From Phormidesmis priestleyi (GTDB lineage: Bacteria; Cyanobacteriota; Cyanobacteriia; Phormidesmidales; Phormidesmidaceae): a stretch of 5,278 nucleotides of DNA. The notes below the pieces were generated by a model. The model made no database searches and had not been told where the DNA came from. It was given only the letters and a program-made list of their open reading frames with translations. Both the position numbers and the translations under genes were made by a program. This document shows, piece by piece, positions 5,235-5,278 of the stretch (positions are counted from its first letter, which is position 1; each line of letters opens with the position of its first letter). The stretch covers positions 5,418 through 10,695 of the forward strand of contig QBMP01000136.1 in NCBI GenBank assembly GCA_003242115.1, written 5' to 3'.

Positions 5235-5278
5235 TCTGTTTTTATCCGAGCCAGTGCCACTACGGTAGAGCGCTGCTT
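5214..5278 (+). CDS. N-terminus of a probable SRPBCC (START-fold) protein, cut by window edge
   Basis: An ATG at 5214 opens 21 codons to the right edge, reading MNNIYEQSVFIRASATTVERC. The pattern (x)EQSVFIxASATTVERC resembles the first strand and helix of cyanobacterial SRPBCC or polyketide-cyclase/START-like proteins, which bind hydrophobic ligands in a large cavity. Only about a sixth of a typical 150-residue domain is visible, so the family call is provisional and no ligand can be suggested. There is no Shine-Dalgarno. A second ATG at 5227 is in another frame and soon hits a stop. It lies 48 bp after the aldolase stop on the same strand and may belong to the same transcript. Confidence 0.55.
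   Translation, partial: MNNIYEQSVFIRASATTVERC

Overview
The window looks like chromosomal DNA from a cyanobacterium. The octamer GCGATCGC (the cyanobacterial HIP1 palindrome) occurs six times in 5.3 kb. Several products belong to families typical of cyanobacteria: a DUF3611 membrane protein, a small anchored protein ending in a PGRxEQWxWEKxIYDxERDR block, and a transaldolase-like protein of the TCNPL type. Most start codons have no Shine-Dalgarno sequence, which is also common in this phylum. I cannot name the genus.

Layout from left to right. (1) 1-683, minus: the N-terminal 227 codons of GDP-mannose 4,6-dehydratase (gmd), cut by the window edge. (2) 684-1037: a 354-bp non-coding stretch with several short palindromes and a possible hairpin. 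(3) 1038-1346, minus: a 102-residue membrane-anchored conserved protein of unknown function. (4) 1347-1516: an AT-rich divergent promoter region. (5) 1517-2110, plus: a complete DUF924-family protein. (6) 2111-2274: the gap between two convergent genes, almost filled by a 25-bp tandem repeat of five full copies and one partial copy. (7) 2275-2835, minus: a four-helix DUF3611 membrane protein. (8) 2836-2989: a divergent promoter region with a 15-bp direct repeat whose units each contain TTTGCAAA. (9) 2990-4429, plus: a full-length TldD-type metalloprotease with an intact HExxxH and the C-terminal cysteine. (10) 4410-5165, plus: a class I aldolase of the fructose-6-phosphate aldolase/transaldolase family that overlaps the end of tldD. 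(11) 5214 to the edge, plus: the first 21 codons of what looks like an SRPBCC/START-fold protein.

gmd probably serves synthesis of GDP-fucose or a related sugar for surface polysaccharide. tldD, the aldolase and perhaps the SRPBCC gene form a plus-strand run, and the first two are probably translationally coupled. No known pathway joins a TldD protease to a transaldolase-like enzyme, so that link is open.

I found no CRISPR array, insertion sequence, phage gene, tRNA or rRNA. Nothing here is clearly a new system. The best leads are the 25-bp tandem array, the symmetrical TTTGCAAA repeat between the DUF3611 gene and tldD, and the tldD-aldolase overlap. Short perfect tandem duplications recur at several places, which points to repeated slippage or local duplication.
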